DNA from: an uncultured Lachnospiraceae bacterium
Lineage (GTDB): Bacteria; Bacillota; Clostridia; Lachnospirales; Lachnospiraceae
Assembly: GCA_946557105.1 (NCBI GenBank)
Contig: CAMNSZ010000007.1
Span: forward strand, 62,001 to 126,000
DNA length: 64,000 nt
Direction of reading: 5' to 3'
Shown: positions 24,737-33,296 of the stretch, one piece after another
How positions within the stretch are numbered: the first letter of the stretch is position 1
Layout of the letters: each line of letters begins with the position of its first letter
The notes under the pieces: generated by a model
The model's input: only the letters and a program-made list of their open reading frames with translations
Told to the model about the DNA's origin: nothing
The model's database searches: none
Program-made: the position numbers and the translations under genes

Positions 24737-26047
24737 CTATCTATGCAGGGATGCAAAGCCGCCCTCTAAGTCTTCGATAATATCATCAATGTGCTCCGTA
24801 CCAATGGACAGACGGATTGTATTTTTATAAATTCTCTGCTCCTGAAGCTCCTCTTCTGTCAATTGTGCATGAGTCGTTGACGCCGGATGAATCACAAGCG
24901 ATTTTGCATCGGCGACATTTGCAAGCAGTGAAAAAAGCTGTAAATTGTCGATAAACTGTCTTGCTTCCTTTTCTTCCCCCTTAATCTCAAAGGTAAAGAC
25001 CGAACCTCCTCCGTTAGGGAAATATTTCGCATAGAGCTCTTTTTGCTCCTTGTCCGAAGACACGGACGGATGATGCACCTTCTCCACAAGGGGATGCTTA
25101 TTCAGATATTCCACCACACTTAGCGCATTCTTAACATGACGTTCCACTCGCAGAGACAGAGTTTCCAAACCCTGAAGGAAAATAAAAGCATGGAACGGAG
25201 AAAGCGTTGCTCCCGTATCCCTAAGCAAAATTGCCCTGATAGAAGTTACAAACGGCGCATCCGGCACATCCCTGCTAAAGGTCACGCCATGATAGCTGGG
25301 ATTCGGTTCGGTAAGATGGGGGAACTTTCCGCTTTCCTCCCAGCAAAAGGCGCCGCTCTCCACAATTACTCCTCCGATAGTAGTGCCGTGACCGCCGATA
25401 AACTTTGTGGCGGAATGCACCACAATATCCGCACCATAGGAAATGGGTCTTACCAGATAAGGCGTTGCAAAGGTATTATCCACCACCAGAGGCAATCCGT
25501 GCTTATGGGCAATCCCGGCCAAACGCTCCACATCCACTACATCCGAGTTTGGATTCCCCAACGTCTCCATAAATATCAGCTTAGTGTTTTCCCTGATACT
25601 GCCTTCTATAGCCTCATAGTTAAAGGGGCTTACAAAGGTTGTCTCCACACCGAACTGCCTGATAGTGTGTGCGAGAAAATTATATGTACCCCCATAAATA
25701 TTGTTTGCCGCCACCACATGGTCTCCCGCCTTGGCAAGGTTCTCTATTGTATAGGCAATCGCCGCGGCACCGCTGGCAACGGCAAGCGCCGCGCTGCCGC
25801 CCTCCAAAGCCGCAATCCTGCGTTCAAAAACATCCTGTGTGGGATTCGTAAGACGCCCGTAAATATTGCCTCCTTCCTCAAGGGCAAAGCGCGCCGCCGC
25901 ATGCTCACAATCGCAAAATACATAGGAGGAAGTCTGATAAATGGGAACCGCCCTTGCGTCCGTCGCCGGATCCGGCGTCTCCTGACCTACATGAAGCTGC
26001 AAGGTTTCAAACCTTAAATTTCTTTTCTCATATACCTTTTTACTCAT
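24737..26047 (-). CDS. metY: O-acetylhomoserine sulfhydrylase (aminocarboxypropyltransferase)
   Basis: 436 residues, the usual length for MetY of the Cys/Met-metabolism PLP enzymes. Seen motifs: ETPDPATDARAVPIYQTSSY near the N-terminus, SGAAAI, NIYGGTYN, the PLP-Asp stretch LPLVVDNTFATPY, and the PLP-lysine loop VVHSATKFIGGHG. It makes homocysteine from O-acetylhomoserine and sulfide, linking sulfide assimilation to methionine. It has its own strong promoter with palindromes near the start of transcription. Its stop is 12 bp from the -35 box of csoR. Confidence 0.93.
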   Translation of the reverse strand: MSKKVYEKRNLRFETLQLHVGQETPDPATDARAVPIYQTSSYVFCDCEHAAARFALEEGGNIYGRLTNPTQDVFERRIAALEGGSAALAVASGAAAIAYTIENLAKAGDHVVAANNIYGGTYNFLAHTIRQFGVETTFVSPFNYEAIEGSIRENTKLIFMETLGNPNSDVVDVERLAGIAHKHGLPLVVDNTFATPYLVRPISYGADIVVHSATKFIGGHGTTIGGVIVESGAFCWEESGKFPHLTEPNPSYHGVTFSRDVPDAPFVTSIRAILLRDTGATLSPFHAFIFLQGLETLSLRVERHVKNALSVVEYLNKHPLVEKVHHPSVSSDKEQKELYAKYFPNGGGSVFTFEIKGEEKEARQFIDNLQLFSLLANVADAKSLVIHPASTTHAQLTEEELQEQRIYKNTIRLSIGTEHIDDIIEDLEGGFASLHR

Positions 26048-26065
26048 ATGAACCTCCTTTTCATT

Positions 26066-26119
26066 CCTACTTTTCTAGTAGGTTTACTAGATATTAACTC
26101 CATTAACATAAAATGTCAA
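26066..26119 (-). promoter_or_regulatory. metY promoter with overlapping palindromes
   Basis: -35 TTGACA (26119-26114), 17-bp spacer, -10 TAATAT (26096-26091). Immediately downstream lie CTAGTA/TACTAG (26075-26090, 4-base loop) and CCTAC/GTAGG (26066-26082). Their placement at the start site suggests a repressor operator, perhaps of an Rrf2/CymR-type sulfur regulator; this identity is a guess. Confidence 0.55.
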
Positions 26120-26187
26120 TAGAAAACTTATGAACCCTTCGTTTTTTATCCGCAAATAAAGAATTTCGGCATATAATGAAACAGGCG

Positions 26188-26838
26188 TCAGGCTTCTACC
26201 GTATAATCCCTGACCCATAATACGGTTTCCCCGACCCTGATTCTCTCAGCGTCCGTTACCGTGACCCCTCCTACGGTATCCAAACCGTTGACGCCCATAT
26301 ATACGGAGGTGTCTACCCCCTCTGCCTCCAGACCTTCCTTGTCAAATTCCAAGAGAAGCTTCCCTTTATTTACAAATTCATTGCGTACCACTCTTGGACG
26401 ATAATAGCTTCCAAGAAGCTCGTCCTCAGGCTTTCCCGCCTGCATAAACAGCTCTGTTCCTAAATCCGTTCTAAGCACAAAGCCATGGCCTAATGGGTAT
26501 ACCTTCGTTATTTTTCCTGATGCGGGAGCATAGAGAGCCCCCTGATTGGAATGTATGAGCACTCCTTGACTACTCCCCTCCGTGACGGCGCTTACCGTTC
26601 CCGAAGCAGGGCTTCCTATGCTTTTTCCCAGAGCTACTCTTCTGTCCGCGCTTCTGCTCCGGCAGCTCTGTGCAAATCCCCCTGTCTCTTTGGACCTTAC
26701 CTGCTCCGCAGCATACTCCTTTGTATCTGCCAAAGCCTCCTCCATAAGCCACCTTCTGCTTCGTCCGAACCAAAATCCTGCCATTGCAGACACAATTCCA
26801 ATGCTTACCGTACTCCAAACCTGCATCATCGTATACAT
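26188..26838 (-). CDS. Membrane-anchored EIIA(Glc)-like protein lacking the phosphoryl-accepting histidine
   Basis: 216 residues from ATG 26838 (GAGG six bases upstream; a GTG at 26850 is the alternative). One N-terminal TM (about 6-24) is followed by a charged linker and an EIIA-Glc-type beta domain (about 75-216): SIGSPASGTVSAV, GALYAPASGKITKVYPLGHGF, GTELFMQAG, LLLEFD. In E. coli EIIA-Glc the second active-site His sits in VELFVHFG; here that position is Gln (LFMQAG), while the first His (LGHGF) remains. It can hardly accept phosphate from HPr. It may be a regulatory or structural relative (inference). Confidence 0.75.
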   Translation of the reverse strand: MYTMMQVWSTVSIGIVSAMAGFWFGRSRRWLMEEALADTKEYAAEQVRSKETGGFAQSCRSRSADRRVALGKSIGSPASGTVSAVTEGSSQGVLIHSNQGALYAPASGKITKVYPLGHGFVLRTDLGTELFMQAGKPEDELLGSYYRPRVVRNEFVNKGKLLLEFDKEGLEAEGVDTSVYMGVNGLDTVGGVTVTDAERIRVGETVLWVRDYTVEA

Positions 26839-27059
26839 ATTCTGCCTCACTTCCGCGGCGCCCTTACGCGTTCCCCGACCCTTGACTGCCGGACAGGCTC
26901 CGCAATTTTTCTTTTAAATCCTTCGTATTTCCCATAATCGACAAACCGAAGATAACAATCTGCTTCCGATAAAAAATAATTTCTCTCAATATAAAGAAAA
27001 TTATACATATTTTTAATTATTTTCATTCGACTGCACAGCCGTCATGCGAAAAATAATTG
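26839..27059. other. Divergent intergenic region
   Basis: Between the EIIA-like gene and the csp promoter. AT-rich, no convincing promoter for the EIIA-like gene. One 23-codon frame (26864-26935, minus) was seen but lacks a ribosome binding site. Confidence 0.4.
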
Positions 27060-27088
27060 TTGACATTTCGTAAATCAAATGATATACT
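27060..27088 (+). promoter_or_regulatory. csp promoter
   Basis: -35 TTGACA (27060-27065), exact 17-bp spacer, -10 TATACT (27083-27088). It gives a leader of about 155 nt before the csp start codon. Confidence 0.8.
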
Positions 27089-27119
27089 GTATACGTATTC
27101 TAAATGAAAGTCATTGAAC

Positions 27120-27227
27120 TCACATATTTTTGTAAGTCATTGTTACTTTTAATAATGGTTTACAAAAATATGTGATTTTTTTGTCCTACGTTTTAGAATC
27201 ACTAACACTAAAACGGGATTTTGTCCC
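27120..27227 (+). promoter_or_regulatory. Structured csp mRNA leader with a terminator-like hairpin
   Basis: Hairpin 1: a perfect 16-bp AT-rich stem, arms 27120-27135 and 27160-27175, followed by seven T (27176-27182), like an intrinsic terminator inside the leader. Hairpin 2: CGTTTTAG/CTAAAACG (27189-27196, 27208-27215). Hairpin 3: GGGA/TCCC (27215-27227). These sit between the promoter and the AAAGGAGG ribosome binding site, suggesting temperature- or protein-dependent attenuation (inference). Confidence 0.6.
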
Positions 27228-27250
27228 AAATTATTAAAGGAGGTACCACA

Positions 27251-27466
27251 ATGAATAACGGTACAGTAAAATGGTTTAACGCACAGAAGGGTTACGGCTT
27301 CATTACAAACGAAGCTAACGGCGAGGAAGTATTCGTACATTTCTCCGCAATTAATGCAGAGGGCTTCAAGTCCTTAGAGGAAGGCCAGAAGGTTACCTTC
27401 GACACCGAGTGTGATCCTCAGAACAGCAGCAAGGTTCGTGCTACCAACGTATCTGTTGTAGCATAA
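27251..27466 (+). CDS. Cold-shock protein (CspA family)
   Basis: 71 residues, the full family length. The RNA-binding motifs are present: RNP1 KGYGFI and RNP2 VFVHFS, with TVKWFNAQ at the N-terminus. It binds single-stranded RNA and DNA and melts mRNA structures in the cytosol. The ATG at 27251 has AAAGGAGG seven bases upstream. It is monocistronic: promoter at 27060, long structured leader, and a strong terminator after the stop. Confidence 0.96.
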   Translation: MNNGTVKWFNAQKGYGFITNEANGEEVFVHFSAINAEGFKSLEEGQKVTFDTECDPQNSSKVRATNVSVVA

Positions 27467-27484
27467 TGCAGTTTTTCCGGTGCG

Positions 27485-27532
27485 AAAGCTCCGCAGTATG
27501 GCAGTTGTTACGCTGTCTGCGGAGCTTTTTTT
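27485..27532 (+). terminator. Intrinsic terminator of csp
   Basis: Arms AAAGCTCCGCAG (27485-27496) and CTGCGGAGCTTT (27517-27528), 12 bp perfect, followed by a run of T. Confidence 0.9.
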
Positions 27533-27541
27533 GTATTTAAC

Positions 27542-27570
27542 TTGACATTTTTTCCCTGTTAATATATGAT
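27542..27570 (+). promoter_or_regulatory. mntP promoter
   Basis: -35 TTGACA (27542-27547), exact 17-bp spacer, -10 TATGAT (27565-27570). Transcription would start near 27577, ahead of the riboswitch-like leader. Confidence 0.8.
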
Positions 27571-27607
27571 TATACCAATCTTAATACTAAAAAATAATTG
27601 TTAATAT

Positions 27608-27785
27608 AATCCTGTGAGGGAGTAGTTAGCCGCTTGATATATCCGTACCCTATCCGCCACATCTCAAAAAGATTTCCGGCAGAATACAGATGGTACGATA
27701 CGTTGAGCAGTGATAATGTCAACATAATGATGTCTGGCATCTGGCATTATCGAAGCAATTTTTTTGTGATAATGAGACTCATGGA
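27608..27785 (+). ncRNA. Probable yybP-ykoY manganese riboswitch upstream of mntP
   Basis: The leader has the conserved 5' element GTGAGGGAGTAG (27614-27625) and a 3' element TGAGACTCATGG (27773-27784) that can close a P1 helix (TGAG with CTCA). An inner GTCAACATAATGATG stretch resembles the second conserved loop. The 3' element also forms one arm of the downstream terminator, so Mn(II) binding could favour read-through. The downstream gene is a manganese exporter, the classic yybP-ykoY target. Confidence 0.7.
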
Positions 27786-27822
27786 CAATGCGCATAAGGC
27801 GTTTATTGTCTATGAGTTTTTG
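27777..27822 (+). terminator. Riboswitch-controlled terminator before mntP
   Basis: Arms ACTCATGGACAAT and ATTGTCTATGAGT (one mismatch) followed by TTTTTGTT. It shares bases with the riboswitch 3' strand. Confidence 0.75.
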
Positions 27823-27856
27823 TTATATACGATACAATACTACAAGGAGAATTCAC

Positions 27857-28417
27857 ATGAGCTTATTCACTCTATTTATTATTGCCGTCGGCCTATCCAT
27901 GGACGCCTTTGCCGTATCTATCTGTAAGGGTCTTGCCCTTCCGAAAATCACTCCTAAAAACGCAGTTATCGTCGGACTGTGGTTTGGCGGTTTTCAAGCG
28001 CTTATGCCCTTTATCGGCTTTCTTTTGGGAAACAGGTTTAAAGAATACATAACAGCCATCGACCATTGGATTGCCTTTATTCTCCTCTGCCTCATCGGTA
28101 TATCCATGATAAAAGAAGCGCTTTCACGGGAAAATGATTGTGAAAACGCCTCTCTGGATTTTAAAACTATGCTCGTTTTGGCAGTTGCCACCAGTATCGA
28201 CGCTCTGGCGGCAGGCATTACCTTTGCATTTCTCAGGGTGGAAATTATTCCCGCCATCTGCTTTATTGGCGTTATCACCTTCATCCTCTCCGCCACAGGC
28301 GTGAAAATAGGAAATGTATTTGGATTACGATACAAGTCCAAGGCTGAGCTTGCCGGCGGAATCATCCTGATACTCATGGGAAGCAAAATACTGTTGGAGC
28401 ACCTGAATATCCTCTAA
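27857..28417 (+). CDS. mntP: Manganese efflux pump MntP
   Basis: 186 residues, six TM helices arranged as two repeats, each with the conserved acidic motif of the DUF204/MntP family: [10 protein letters not shown] in the first and [10 protein letters not shown] in the second. It exports Mn(II) across the cytoplasmic membrane. The ATG at 27857 has AAGGAG upstream; the open frame from 27788 crosses the terminator and is not coding. The riboswitch would switch expression on at high manganese. Confidence 0.95.
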   Translation: MSLFTLFIIAVGLSMDAFAVSICKGLALPKITPKNAVIVGLWFGGFQALMPFIGFLLGNRFKEYITAIDHWIAFILLCLIGISMIKEALSRENDCENASLDFKTMLVLAVATSIDALAAGITFAFLRVEIIPAICFIGVITFILSATGVKIGNVFGLRYKSKAELAGGIILILMGSKILLEHLNIL

Positions 28418-28430
28418 CACTTGACCTCCT

Positions 28431-29996
28431 CTATGCCTTTTCCATACGATTAAAATTTAACGCCGCAATAATCATAAATATTACCGTCACTAATGCCAGT
28501 ATCACATTCATTAAAAGGTAGGCAACATCAATCCCAAAGGCGGCATAGCTTACGATTCCGCATACGGCTGCTGTACCTGCCGCAAACATTTGTATAAAAA
28601 GCTGAAACATCTGCTTTCCGAATCTTCCAAGCACGTTTCCTACTACCACCTCCGCCACGGCAAGCGCATAAAGCTTGTTGGCATTGAGAATTACATAAAA
28701 AAGAATACTCAACATCACGGTAACAGGGGGCATTCTGATAATGACCGCCGCCGGAAGCATCAGAAGCGTTCCGTTTATTACCGCCTGTATATTCTGCATC
28801 AGAGTCGCGTACCAAAGCTTTTTAAAATTATTATCAGGCAGCAAATAGGTATACGGTGAGGCAAGCTCTTTGCCCCACTTCCCGTTTAATGCAGAAAATA
28901 TAAGGACCATATAAGCGCTGGCGCACGGCAGAATGTAATCAGACGCCTCCAGCCCCCCGTTGCCGGTACACAGATATGCAAGCAGCGCCCCGACTCCCAA
29001 CATTACAAGTGACGTGGAATCCAATATAAAAAATCTGTTCTTTTTATACTCCAGAAGCTGTCTGTAAAAAATTGCCTTTGCGCCTCTTCCCTTATAAACC
29101 ACCGAAGCCTTTCCGAATTTCTTTCTTTTGCCGATTCTGGCGGCCTCTCCGCTCTTTTTCCTCTCAATTGCTTCCTCATAATCGTCCGCAAAGCTCATGG
29201 CGTCCTCATAGTATTCACCCCTGCAGCGCATGCGGAAAACAATTATGAGCATTACCACGCAAAATATCAGATACGCCGCCGTTCCCGCCACATTTATCAC
29301 GGTAGGCCCCACAAACAACAGATGCAGCGCCGCAATATACCAACCGATAACCGGCACCAGCTGAAGCTGATCACTGTGCAGGAACAAGCTAAGCGTTTCC
29401 ATGCTTAACCCGTATCCGCTATAATAATATATACCGATAACCACCAAAAGTCCAAGCAAGGCATAAACACCCGCCGCAAAAATCCTCCTTCCCCTTTCTC
29501 CCATAAATTCGTTCCCATAAATAAAAATCATGATACAGGCTTCCAGCATATCCTCCACAAAAACGGAAAATACAAAATAAATTATCAGCTTCCACCATAC
29601 CACATGGAACAAAGCAGCTCCTAAAACGGCTCCCAGCAGATTCATGATAACAGACATCAACAAAGTCTTTAAATAAGCATATATCAATACCTTTTTTGCC
29701 CCCACCGGCGACGGAAAAAGAAAATGTACGTCACTCTTTCGATACAACAGACCCTTTCTTTTCGCATATGTGATAAAGTTTGAGGGCAATATAAAAAAAG
29801 CGAGCGCCGTCATAACAGCCGCCATTCCCTGAGGAGAATCAAAGCTTATCTCCTGTAACATTACGCTAAAGCTAAAGGGCAGCAATACCATATAAAAGCA
29901 AATAAAAAACAGATATACATAAGTTATAGGCTTCCGCAGCGCCATCCTTATCCTGTTAGCCATTGTCCGGCGATACAAATAAAATATTGCTTCCAC
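28431..29996 (-). CDS. ABC exporter permease (putative ABC_export family)
   Basis: 521 residues from a GTG at 29996 with GGGAGG eight bases upstream. At least ten hydrophobic segments with a cytosolic basic stretch in the middle (about 265-300). It resembles the putative ABC exporter permeases next to EcsA-like ATPases in Clostridia (RKPITYVYLFFICFYMV near the N-terminus, HFLFPSPVGAKKVL). Its ribosome binding site overlaps the stop of the ATPase gene, so the two are coupled and should form one transporter. The substrate is unknown. Confidence 0.82.
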   Translation of the reverse strand: MEAIFYLYRRTMANRIRMALRKPITYVYLFFICFYMVLLPFSFSVMLQEISFDSPQGMAAVMTALAFFILPSNFITYAKRKGLLYRKSDVHFLFPSPVGAKKVLIYAYLKTLLMSVIMNLLGAVLGAALFHVVWWKLIIYFVFSVFVEDMLEACIMIFIYGNEFMGERGRRIFAAGVYALLGLLVVIGIYYYSGYGLSMETLSLFLHSDQLQLVPVIGWYIAALHLLFVGPTVINVAGTAAYLIFCVVMLIIVFRMRCRGEYYEDAMSFADDYEEAIERKKSGEAARIGKRKKFGKASVVYKGRGAKAIFYRQLLEYKKNRFFILDSTSLVMLGVGALLAYLCTGNGGLEASDYILPCASAYMVLIFSALNGKWGKELASPYTYLLPDNNFKKLWYATLMQNIQAVINGTLLMLPAAVIIRMPPVTVMLSILFYVILNANKLYALAVAEVVVGNVLGRFGKQMFQLFIQMFAAGTAAVCGIVSYAAFGIDVAYLLMNVILALVTVIFMIIAALNFNRMEKA

Positions 29997-30000
29997 CGTA

Positions 30001-30738
30001 TCACCTCCCTGAACCGCCGCTTTTAGGAAGCGTGTCATCCTGTTCGTTCTCTCTGCCCGTAACGGCAAAAAATAATTCCTCCAGATTCTCGTCTCCTACG
30101 CTTTCTCTGGTGTATGTTCCTAATATATGTCCCTTATCCATAACAAAGGTCACATCCCACAACTCTTTTACCATCTCCAGCATATGGGTACTGATTAAGA
30201 TAGTACATCCCTTATCCCTCAATTCCAGCACCACCTGCTTTAGCTCCTTTATCGCCGCAGGGTCTAAGCCTACCATAGGCTCGTCCAGCAATATAACCTG
30301 CGGCTTGATCACCAGTGCGCAACAGATGCTTACCTTCTGCAGCATACCTTTGGAAAGCTCGCTTCCTAATTTATCCGACTTATCCTCAAGTTCAAAACGG
30401 CGCAGCAGCTCATTTGTTTCTTCCTCACTGCTGTTTACACCGTACGCCTTCTGCATAAAAATAAGATGCTCCCTTACGGTAAGCGCCTCATATGTGCTGG
30501 GCAGCTCCGGCACATATGCAAATACCTTCTTCGCCTCGGTCATTCCCGAATCCAATCCCTGTATCCGGATAGTTCCTTTATAACGCAGCAGCCCTGCAAT
30601 ACTCTTAATAATCGTGGACTTGCCTGCGCCGTTTGGTCCAAGCAGAATCCCCACCTTCCCGTCCGGAACGGCAAAGCTGACGCCGTCTACAGCCAATGTA
30701 TTCCGGTACTGTTTTGATACATTGATGACTTCCAACAT
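30001..30738 (-). CDS. ABC transporter ATP-binding protein of the exporter
   Basis: 245 residues with all ABC motifs: Walker A GPNGAGKST, signature LSKGMLQKVS (the usual LSGGQ written LSKGM), Walker B VILLDEPMVGLD and H-loop ISTHM. Of the ABC-2/EcsA type. GGAGGAG precedes the ATG. It pairs with the permease that starts 5 bp after its stop and follows the TraX-like gene's region on the same strand. Confidence 0.93.
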   Translation of the reverse strand: MLEVINVSKQYRNTLAVDGVSFAVPDGKVGILLGPNGAGKSTIIKSIAGLLRYKGTIRIQGLDSGMTEAKKVFAYVPELPSTYEALTVREHLIFMQKAYGVNSSEEETNELLRRFELEDKSDKLGSELSKGMLQKVSICCALVIKPQVILLDEPMVGLDPAAIKELKQVVLELRDKGCTILISTHMLEMVKELWDVTFVMDKGHILGTYTRESVGDENLEELFFAVTGRENEQDDTLPKSGGSGR

Positions 30739-30767
30739 TTCTTACTCCTCCTTTGCATAATCCTTTT

Positions 30768-31508
30768 CTATATTATCGGGAAATTCATTCCCATGGCAAG
30801 GCACAAAAGATAAATAAGCAGCAGGTGAAGGGGATAAAAAATATAGAATATATACTTTAAACGAATCCCTCTGCTGCCATTGTAAAAAGCAATAGGTATG
30901 AAAGCAAATATTGCCTCCCACTCCCAGAAGAAAGCCATACATCCCGTTAATAACTGCAGCCTTCTGTCATAAGAAAAAATATATATTACCGCAATGCACA
31001 GGATTCCCTTCGCTCCATAGTCCGCCCTGATAAGCTCGGCGCCTGCTGCGCCTGCTGCCAAGACAGCCGCCTGCAGCAATAATCTGATAAATCTATTATT
31101 CACAATCCCTGCGACGCCGTCCAACGCCCTGATTACCAATAATCCGATAAATAAAGTAAAAAATACATTCTGATACGTGAATTCCAGAGCCTTCGCATGA
31201 AATGCAAGATCAAACGGTATCTCCGAAATCAGAGCAAACACCCCCATTCGCAGAGTGTACTTGCCAATGCTTCTTGTATTTCTCACTCCCTCCACCAGCA
31301 AAAATATGTAGATTGGAAACGCAAGTCTTCCGACGCCCCTCATAGCCGCATAAATATCGTAGAGATATGGCTTGCGCATCATAAGTCTGCCTACCACTCC
31401 CAAACCCATATGGTCGATAAACATGGTAATTACCGCTATCAGCTTAAGCGTACTGCCCGAAAGCCCTCTCTTATACTGTGTCATGCCATTCTCTCTCTTT
31501 TCCGACAT
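30768..31508 (-). CDS. TraX-family membrane protein
   Basis: 246 residues, seven to eight TM helices. The N-terminal GSTLKLIAVITMFIDHMG and later GRLAFPIYIFLLVEG motifs identify the TraX family, named after the F-plasmid pilin acetylase but common on Firmicutes chromosomes. The chromosomal role is unknown; acyltransfer to an envelope molecule is possible. It lies 29 bp upstream of the ABC ATPase on the same strand, so may be the first gene of that operon. Two starts, at 31508 and at 31484, are possible. Confidence 0.85.
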   Translation of the reverse strand: MSEKRENGMTQYKRGLSGSTLKLIAVITMFIDHMGLGVVGRLMMRKPYLYDIYAAMRGVGRLAFPIYIFLLVEGVRNTRSIGKYTLRMGVFALISEIPFDLAFHAKALEFTYQNVFFTLFIGLLVIRALDGVAGIVNNRFIRLLLQAAVLAAGAAGAELIRADYGAKGILCIAVIYIFSYDRRLQLLTGCMAFFWEWEAIFAFIPIAFYNGSRGIRLKYIFYIFYPLHLLLIYLLCLAMGMNFPII

Positions 31509-31664
31509 AAAGCGCCTTCGTCCGACTGCGCATCCTGCCTGTTTTAAGCCATACTCTTACTATATAAGTGTATTATTTAATTAATACATTAATGCCATTT
31601 TTTTAATTTGTCAATAAAAAAATGAAAACACAGGGGCCTTTATCATGCTCAAAACTAAGACCGC

Positions 31665-31697
31665 AGCAATAAAGGAGAGTCCGCACAGACTCTCCCT
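31665..31697 (-). terminator. Intrinsic terminator of the response-regulator gene
   Basis: Perfect 8-bp arms GGAGAGTC (31674-31681) and GACTCTCC (31688-31695), followed by TTTATT on the minus strand. Confidence 0.7.
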
Positions 31698-31712
31698 AAC
31701 CGTTGAAGCCTT

Positions 31713-32426
31713 CTATCCTACTTTATACCCGGTTCCCCAAACCACCTTAAGATAACGGGGATCGGCAGGATTGCTCTCGATTTTTTCTCTTATATGACGA
31801 ATGTGCACGGCAATGGTATTGTCCGCTCCTATAGCCTGCATATGCCAGATATTTTCGTAAATCTGGCTGATTGACATAACCCTGCCTCTCTCCTTTACTA
31901 AAAGACGTAAAATTTTATACTCAATGGGTGTAAGCCTTACCTCTCTGCCCTCTACCGTAACCTTTCTCTGAATATCGTTAATTTCCAAATCGTCAACCCT
32001 GTAGATGCTATCGATATTAGCGCACATATTTACAAGCTCCGTATATCTGCGCAGCTGCGACTTTATCCTCGCCAGAAGCTCAAGAGGGTTACAGTCCGCC
32101 GTCACATAATCATCGGCGCCCGCATTCAGCGCCATAATCTTTGCCGCCTCCGCATTCTGCTTTGAAACAACAATGATCGGCACCCGGTTTCTTTTCCTTA
32201 GCTCCATAAGCAGCTTGATCCCGCCGCCAAAGCCTTTACTGTCCAGCTCAATATCTATCAGCAGCAGCTGTATCTGTCTCTTAAATATATTCTCCTGCAG
32301 CTCCCCCTCGCCGCTTACCGTCACCACACGAATTCCTTCGCTGACCAGCAGTGGCTCCATAACATCTGCAATTCCCGTATTGTTATTATAAACCAATATA
32401 GATTTTTTTAAATTATTTTTTCCCAT
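31713..32426 (-). CDS. OmpR/PhoB-family response regulator without a neighbouring kinase
   Basis: 237 residues from ATG 32426 (GGTGGAG upstream). The receiver domain (about 8-125) has the phospho-accepting Asp in LLLIDIEL and the conserved Lys in VVSKQN. The winged-helix DNA-binding domain (about 140-237) ends with the family signature DNTIAVHIRHIREKIE and VWGTGYKV. The acidic pocket at the receiver start is weak (SILVYNNNTG instead of a DD pair), so phosphorylation may be reduced. No histidine kinase gene is adjacent; the gene has its own terminator. Confidence 0.9.
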   Translation of the reverse strand: MGKNNLKKSILVYNNNTGIADVMEPLLVSEGIRVVTVSGEGELQENIFKRQIQLLLIDIELDSKGFGGGIKLLMELRKRNRVPIIVVSKQNAEAAKIMALNAGADDYVTADCNPLELLARIKSQLRRYTELVNMCANIDSIYRVDDLEINDIQRKVTVEGREVRLTPIEYKILRLLVKERGRVMSISQIYENIWHMQAIGADNTIAVHIRHIREKIESNPADPRYLKVVWGTGYKVG

Positions 32427-32558
32427 AATACTCTCCACCTCTGATTGTGAAACTAAAAAACATTTACCCTTTGTATATAAGACTATTTTAAAAGGTAAAT
32501 GTTTCATTCTTGCAAATATTTTGTTAAAATTTTTCTATTTTTTGATTTTTTATTTATT

Positions 32559-33296
32559 TTAATAAAAAACTTCCATTAACGTAAGCCCCTTCGCCGGAAC
32601 CAGAGCGCCTGCCTTTTCTCTGTTCATGGAGACAATCACCTCCTCCATACTCTCAACGCTGCGCTCTCCCTTCCCCACCTCCAAAAGCGTACCCATAAGT
32701 ATGCGTATCATATGATATAAAAATCCGTTTCCTACAAACGTAAAGGAAATCAAATCCTCCTTTTTCACAATTTCTATCCTGTCGATACGGCGCACGGTTG
32801 ATTTTTTTCCCTTCTTTGCCGAAGTAAACGCTTTAAAATCATGCTCTCCCAACAAATATCCCGCCGCCCTTTTCATCGCTTCCATGTCAAGCTCCTCCGG
32901 CACCTCTATGGCATATCTGTGCCAAAACACATTGGGAATTCTACTGTTTATCACATAATACCTGTAGCATTTCCCACAAGCGTTAAGTCTGCTGTGAAAA
33001 CGAGGCGCCGCCTCGCTGATATCCGTCACCGCAATGTCTCTGGGAAGATATGTATTCATATAAGTAAGCATTTCCTCCAAGGGCATGCTACTGCTCGTGT
33101 GGAAATTTGCCACCTGACCCCTCGCATGCACTCCGGCGTCAGTCCTGCCGCTTCCTATTACCTCGATAGCCTCACCGCACATTCTGCCTAAGAGAGCCTC
33201 CAGCTTCCCCTGTATAGTATTGTCGAAGGCCATCTGTCTCTGCCACCCTTGATATCTTGTACCCTCATACTGCAAAAGCAGCTTAATATTTCTCAT
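32559..33296 (-). CDS. truA: tRNA pseudouridine(38-40) synthase TruA
   Basis: 245 residues. The catalytic Asp is in GRTDAGVHA, with the opening LLLQYEGTRYQGWQRQ and the later RFHSRLNACGKCYRY, all typical of TruA. It modifies uridines 38-40 of the tRNA anticodon arm. The chosen ATG at 33296 overlaps the end of the upstream AI-2E-type permease gene by 14 bp. Confidence 0.95.
   Translation of the reverse strand: MRNIKLLLQYEGTRYQGWQRQMAFDNTIQGKLEALLGRMCGEAIEVIGSGRTDAGVHARGQVANFHTSSSMPLEEMLTYMNTYLPRDIAVTDISEAAPRFHSRLNACGKCYRYYVINSRIPNVFWHRYAIEVPEELDMEAMKRAAGYLLGEHDFKAFTSAKKGKKSTVRRIDRIEIVKKEDLISFTFVGNGFLYHMIRILMGTLLEVGKGERSVESMEEVIVSMNREKAGALVPAKGLTLMEVFY

Noticed and set aside
24553..24756. Minus-strand ORF spanning the csoR promoter
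   Set aside because: It crosses both CsoR operators and the promoter and overlaps csoR in another frame.
26864..26935. 23-codon ORF (MGNTKDLKEKL...) ahead of the EIIA-like gene
   Set aside because: No Shine-Dalgarno and too short to judge; noted only as a possible leader peptide.
30768..31508. TraX-like gene as evidence of a conjugative element
   Set aside because: The family is common on Firmicutes chromosomes and no other conjugation genes are present.
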